Below are positions 42,560-45,893 of a stretch of DNA of 45,893 nt, one piece after another (the first letter of the stretch is position 1; the number at the start of each line of letters is the position of its first letter). The position numbers and the translations under genes were made by a program. The notes under the pieces were generated by a model. The model was given only the letters and a program-made list of their open reading frames with translations, was not told the origin of the DNA and searched no databases. The stretch covers positions 1 through 45,893 of the forward strand of contig JAKSLM010000019.1 of assembly GCA_024401225.1 (NCBI GenBank). The letters are read 5' to 3'. Source of the stretch: Bacteroidaceae bacterium (GTDB lineage Bacteria > Bacteroidota > Bacteroidia > Bacteroidales > Bacteroidaceae).

Positions 42560-43261
42560 TTATTCCTTACACTTGCCGCAGCAATCCTTGCCTTCACCTT
42601 TGGAGGCATGAGTGCTGTCGCACTCTGCGCCTTCAGCCTGACAATCGGCACACTCGCCTTCTGCACCACACTGGTGGGCTTCCTTAGCCTGTGTAGTGGC
42701 TGAAGTAGTGGCGTCGCTGCCTGCTATGATCTTGTCGTAGGCGTTCTGAATAGCGAGGAGGAAGGCACGTGAGGTGATGGTAGATGCTGTGATGGCATCG
42801 ATGTCGCCACCGTCCTTTGATACTGTGAAGTTGCATGAACCTGGGTTCTTGCCAAGGATCTTGTCCTGGAACCACTCGCCTGCCTTGGCACCGAGACCCG
42901 GTGTTTCTGCATGCTCGAGAACTGTGTAGCCCTTGATGGTTCCTTCGTTGTCGAAACCTACGAGGACCTTGAGCGGACCGCCGAAACCGTTGCTTGTGCT
43001 GACTACTGCCTTACCGAGCGATGCACCCTGTGCGTCAGATACGGAGTAGGATGTGAAGGCGTCAATCTCTTCTGGGTCGGATACCAGGATGTCGTCCGAT
43101 CCCATGACGGCCTTGATACCGGCAGCGAGGTTTTCAGCATTGATTTTCTCAATCTGTGGAGCTGTAACGGAGTTGACATAAGCCAAAACAAATCCAGCTA
43201 CGAGTGCGATGACTGTGAGCACCGCAACCATATTTACTAATGATGATTTAAGCTTTTCCAT
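42560..43261 (-). CDS. rnfG: Rnf electron transport complex subunit G, with Cys-rich C-terminus
   Basis: A 233-residue protein anchored by one helix (about 8-30). The FMN-binding domain is periplasmic, with HAETPGLG (116-123) and DIDAITASTITS (153-164), whose Thr161 is the likely covalent FMN attachment site. After about residue 185, instead of ending, it continues in a hydrophilic tail with seven Cys (198, 204, 207, 214, 227, 228, 231), which other RnfG sequences I know lack. The start ATG 43261 lies two bases after the rnfD stop; an earlier ATG (43288) would overlap rnfD. RnfG passes electrons between RnfD, RnfE/A and RnfC/B in the complex. Confidence 0.92.
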   Translation of the reverse strand: MEKLKSSLVNMVAVLTVIALVAGFVLAYVNSVTAPQIEKINAENLAAGIKAVMGSDDILVSDPEEIDAFTSYSVSDAQGASLGKAVVSTSNGFGGPLKVLVGFDNEGTIKGYTVLEHAETPGLGAKAGEWFQDKILGKNPGSCNFTVSKDGGDIDAITASTITSRAFLLAIQNAYDKIIAGSDATTSATTQAKEAHQCGAEGECADCQAEGAECDSTHASKGEGKDCCGKCKE

Positions 43262-43265
43262 ATCG

Positions 43266-44258
43266 TTACTTCTTTGCTGGCACCTCACCGAAGCGCTTTG
43301 GTTTGAACTTGCTGTTGATAAGAGGCACGAATGCGTTCATGATAAGGATGGCAAACGACATACCTTCTGGGTATGCTCCCCAAGTACGGATGATGAGGGT
43401 GAGAAGACCGATTGCAATACCGTATACGAGCTGTCCGCTTTTCGACATTGGCGATGTGACATAGTCGGTGGCCATGAAGATGGCACCAAGGAGGAGACCA
43501 CCCGAGAGTACCTCAGCTACAGGATTGGCATACTGAACTGGGTTAATGAGCGAGAGGAGTCCAGAGAACACGAACACCGTTGCGATGATGCTGACAGGGA
43601 TGTGCCATGTGATAACTTTCTTTACGAGGAGGATGACAAGGCCGAGGAGCATTGCGAGTGCACAAACCTCACCAAGACATCCACCTGTGTTGCCAAGGAG
43701 CATATCGCTGACTGATGGGAGCTGGCTGAGGGCAGAAGTGTCGCCCTTGAATGCCTGCGACATGAGTGCGAGCGGTGTAGCTCCTGTCTCTGCATCGAGG
43801 TAGGTGCCGAAGCCCTGACCTGGGAGTGGCCATGTGGTCATGTCGACTGGGAAGGAGATGAGGAGGAAGGCACGACCTGCGAGAGCTGGGTTGAAGAGGT
43901 TGCAACCGAGTCCGCCGAAGGTCATCTTAACTACGCCAATAGCGAAGATGGCACCGATGACGATGATCCATGGTGCGATGTTGCTTGGCATGTTGAAGGC
44001 CAGGAGTATACCTGTGAGGGCTGCTGAGCCATCGCATACGGTACACTTGCTGCTGCCAAGGAGGAACTTATTGATAACCCACTCAGTCAGCACGCACGCA
44101 GCTACCGAGATAGCTGTGGTTATGATTGCACCCATGCCAAACGAGATGAACGAACAGATGAGAGCTGGTACAAGGGCAAGGATTACCCAGTACATGTTCT
44201 TCTGAACTGAATCACCCGAATGTACATGTGGTGAAAGTGATACAACTAATTTATTCAT
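43266..44258 (-). CDS. rnfD: Rnf electron transport complex subunit D
   Basis: A 330-residue membrane protein with ten or so helices. Opening KLVVSLSPHVHSGDSVQKNMYWVILALVPALI, the central FGGLGCNLFNPALAGRAFLL and the flavinylation site ETGATPL (Thr161) define RnfD/NqrB-type subunits that carry covalent FMN. It starts at ATG 44258 after an inverted-repeat element, and ends a few bases before rnfG. It forms the main ion-translocating subunit with RnfA and RnfE. Confidence 0.95.
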   Translation of the reverse strand: MNKLVVSLSPHVHSGDSVQKNMYWVILALVPALICSFISFGMGAIITTAISVAACVLTEWVINKFLLGSSKCTVCDGSAALTGILLAFNMPSNIAPWIIVIGAIFAIGVVKMTFGGLGCNLFNPALAGRAFLLISFPVDMTTWPLPGQGFGTYLDAETGATPLALMSQAFKGDTSALSQLPSVSDMLLGNTGGCLGEVCALAMLLGLVILLVKKVITWHIPVSIIATVFVFSGLLSLINPVQYANPVAEVLSGGLLLGAIFMATDYVTSPMSKSGQLVYGIAIGLLTLIIRTWGAYPEGMSFAILIMNAFVPLINSKFKPKRFGEVPAKK

Positions 44259-44262
44259 AATA

Positions 44263-44451
44263 GAGACCCTCTCCGCCCTTCGGGCACCTCCCCCGTGGAG
44301 GGGAGACCTGCGGTTGGTTTGAGGGAGTTTTAATTATTATTTACTTTTTTTATACTAATCCGTCAATTCATATAGCGATTTCAAGTTCCCAGTCTATCCG
44401 GATGGCTCTCCCCTTAACGTGGGAGATGTCCGTTAGGACAGAGGGGGTCTT
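44263..44451. mobile_element. MITE-like inverted-repeat element between rnfC and rnfD
   Basis: Two GC-rich segments, each itself a hairpin, form an imperfect inverted pair: 44263-44308 and 44404-44451, about 46-48 bases each. They share the pattern GACCC(C)TCT..CC..GG..CTCCC and the inner GGGGAG. Between them lies an AT-rich centre of 95 bases. The right end touches the rnfC stop (44453) and the left end lies five bases from the rnfD start. No transposase is encoded. It resembles the short, GC-rich, palindromic intergenic repeats common in Bacteroidales. Confidence 0.6.
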
Positions 44452-44452
44452 C

Positions 44453-45799
44453 TCACTTTGCCTGTCTTGCACGGATGATACCCATAACAGTTTGTTTTCC
44501 TAAGCGAATCAGATCGAGCATTGGACGGTTGGAAGGACAAGTGAACTGGCACGAACCACACTCAATACATGAGGTGATGTCCTCAGCCTCTACCCTTTCC
44601 CACATCTGCTTGCCACTGGCTGTAGCGAGGAGGTATGGTTCTAGACCCATTGGGCAGGCGCCTACACACTTGGCACAACGGATACATGGCTGTGGTTCGC
44701 CACGGCGCGCTTCCTTGTCGTTCATGATGAGGATGCCCGACGATCCCTTGCAGATTGGCACCTCGGTGTTGACGAGTGCCTTACCCATCATAGGACCACC
44801 GCCGATGACCTTGCCTGTGTCCTCAGGAAGACCTCCGCAAGCATCGATGAGCTGGCTCATTGGAGTACCCATACGAGCGAGGAAGTTGCTTGGCTGCTTG
44901 AGGCTCTTACCTGTCACGGTAACGATGCGTTCGAAGAGCGGTTTGTTCTTCATAACTGCCTCATAGACAGCATAGGCAGTACCTACGTTCTGAACTATTG
45001 CTCCAACATTGACTGGGATGGCTGGAGGAGCTGGTACCTGACGACGAACAACGGCGTCGATGAGCTGCTTCTCACCTCCCTGTGGATACTTGGTCTTGAG
45101 AGGTACGACCTCAATGTTTGGATACTGCGCCTTGCACTTCTCGGTAAGGAGCTTGATGGCATCTGGTTTGTTCTCCTCGATGCCGATGTAACCCTTATTG
45201 ACCTTACCACCCTTCATGAGGAGGTCGACTCCGACGAGGATCTCGTCAGCCTTCTCAAGCATGAGACGATGGTCAGCTGTGAGGTAAGGCTCACACTCTA
45301 CGGCATTGATGATAACCCACTCTGGCTTTGCACCAGGAGGAGGACAGAGCTTGACGTGGGTTGGGAAGCAGGCACCACCCATACCGACCACGCCGGCAGC
45401 CTTGATCTTGTTTACGATTTCCTCAGGAGTAAGTTCTGGCTTATCCTTGAGAGTAACGAGTGTCTCGCTACGATCGATGGATGGTTCCCATTCATCACCT
45501 TCCACGGTAATGTAGACCGCTGGCTTTGCATAGCCACTGGCATCGATAACGGTGTCGACCTTGAGCACTGTACCGCTGACGCCAGAGAAGATAGGCGCAG
45601 AGACAAATCCGCCGGCTTCAGCAATCATGGTACCAACCTTGACCTTGTCGCCCTTCTGGACAATGCACTTGGCTGGAGCACCGATGTGCTGACCCATAGG
45701 ATAAACTGCAACCTTTGGAAGTTCAGCCACCTTGATTGGCTGATCGGCAGAGAGCTTGTTTTCAGCTGGGTGAACACCACCTATTCTAAATGTTTGCAT
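44453..45799 (-). CDS. rnfC: Rnf electron transport complex subunit C
   Basis: A 448-residue subunit that binds NAD(H) and FMN and holds two 4Fe-4S clusters. The cluster ligands are CIRCAKCVGACP (372, 375, 378, 382) and CIECGSCQFTCP (411, 414, 417, 421). GVVGMGGACFPTHVK and INAVECEPYLTADHR are the NuoF/RnfC-like flavin and NAD sites. The C-terminus lacks the long Ala-rich extension of proteobacterial RnfC, as usual in Bacteroidetes. It starts at ATG 45799, 11 bases after the rnfB stop, preceded by GAAAGGA. Confidence 0.96.
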   Translation of the reverse strand: MQTFRIGGVHPAENKLSADQPIKVAELPKVAVYPMGQHIGAPAKCIVQKGDKVKVGTMIAEAGGFVSAPIFSGVSGTVLKVDTVIDASGYAKPAVYITVEGDEWEPSIDRSETLVTLKDKPELTPEEIVNKIKAAGVVGMGGACFPTHVKLCPPPGAKPEWVIINAVECEPYLTADHRLMLEKADEILVGVDLLMKGGKVNKGYIGIEENKPDAIKLLTEKCKAQYPNIEVVPLKTKYPQGGEKQLIDAVVRRQVPAPPAIPVNVGAIVQNVGTAYAVYEAVMKNKPLFERIVTVTGKSLKQPSNFLARMGTPMSQLIDACGGLPEDTGKVIGGGPMMGKALVNTEVPICKGSSGILIMNDKEARRGEPQPCIRCAKCVGACPMGLEPYLLATASGKQMWERVEAEDITSCIECGSCQFTCPSNRPMLDLIRLGKQTVMGIIRARQAK

Positions 45800-45810
45800 A
45801 AAATCCTTTC

Positions 45811-45893
45811 TTATTTAAGACCAAGCAGAATCATCTGGCTTGGTGGGAGTGGAGCGTCTGTACGCTTTGTATCAAAATTAGTTTCCTTTGCAG
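45811..45893 (-). CDS. rnfB: Rnf electron transport complex subunit B, 3' end only
   Basis: The window cuts this gene. The visible 26 codons end PPSQMILLGLK and then TAA at 45811. Only position identifies it: it is directly upstream of rnfC in the usual rnfBCDGEA order, with an 11-base gap. The visible part holds no cluster motif. Confidence 0.65.
   Translation of the reverse strand, partial: AKETNFDTKRTDAPLPPSQMILLGLK

Overview
The window looks like chromosome from a Bacteroidales bacterium, most likely Prevotellaceae (Prevotella/Segatella-like). I infer this from Bacteroidetes-type promoters (TAnnTTTG at -7, sometimes TTTG about 19 nt upstream), A-rich leaders without strong Shine-Dalgarno sequences, a Bacteroidetes-type giant sensor kinase, LptC/PpiD/OmpH-like envelope genes and an rnfBCDGEA operon. 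There is no rRNA gene to settle the genus.

Layout. Bases 1-322 hold a minus-strand structured RNA with its own promoter and terminator; it has the rod shape of 6S RNA. 501-4245 is an AraC regulator - altronate dehydratase (UxaA) - NhaC-type antiporter group. 4313-5675 holds two small envelope genes, and corA follows convergently (5742-6668). 6979-13239 carries lon, tgt, an LptG/YjgP permease and a DEAD-box helicase. 13304-19248 carries a beta-barrel protein, a TPR-like exported protein, LptC and a PpiD/SurA-like chaperone, which together suggest outer-membrane assembly. 19368-21096 is glycerate kinase and a convergent membrane protein. 21210-25771 (minus) is a response regulator and an unusually large sensor kinase that looks like two kinases fused end to end. 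25852-29827 holds a small membrane protein, an OmpH/Skp-like lipoprotein, a small unknown gene, PepD and Prs.

From about 29830 to 41100 the sequence becomes AT-rich and reads as an acquired surface-polysaccharide locus. A gene-poor junction (29830-30975) with tandem and inverted repeats leads into a GT2 glycosyltransferase, a polysaccharide pyruvyl transferase family protein, two SDR oxidoreductases that share an unusual N-terminal tail, a MenD-like thiamine-diphosphate enzyme, a second pyruvyl transferase family protein, a second GT2 and a Wzm/Wzt ABC exporter. The exporter permease and ATPase domain look host-like in composition, but the cargo-recognition C-terminus of Wzt is AT-rich like the island.

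The SDR-SDR-MenD-like cassette is the best candidate for something undescribed. The MenD-like enzyme keeps the catalytic Glu and the ThDP motif, but positions that I recall as isochorismate-binding arginines are replaced. A C-C bond-forming step on a glycan building block is a reasonable hypothesis. The window closes with the minus-strand rnf operon (rnfB partial, C, D, G, E, A), which has a MITE-like inverted-repeat element between rnfC and rnfD and a cysteine-rich tail on RnfG.
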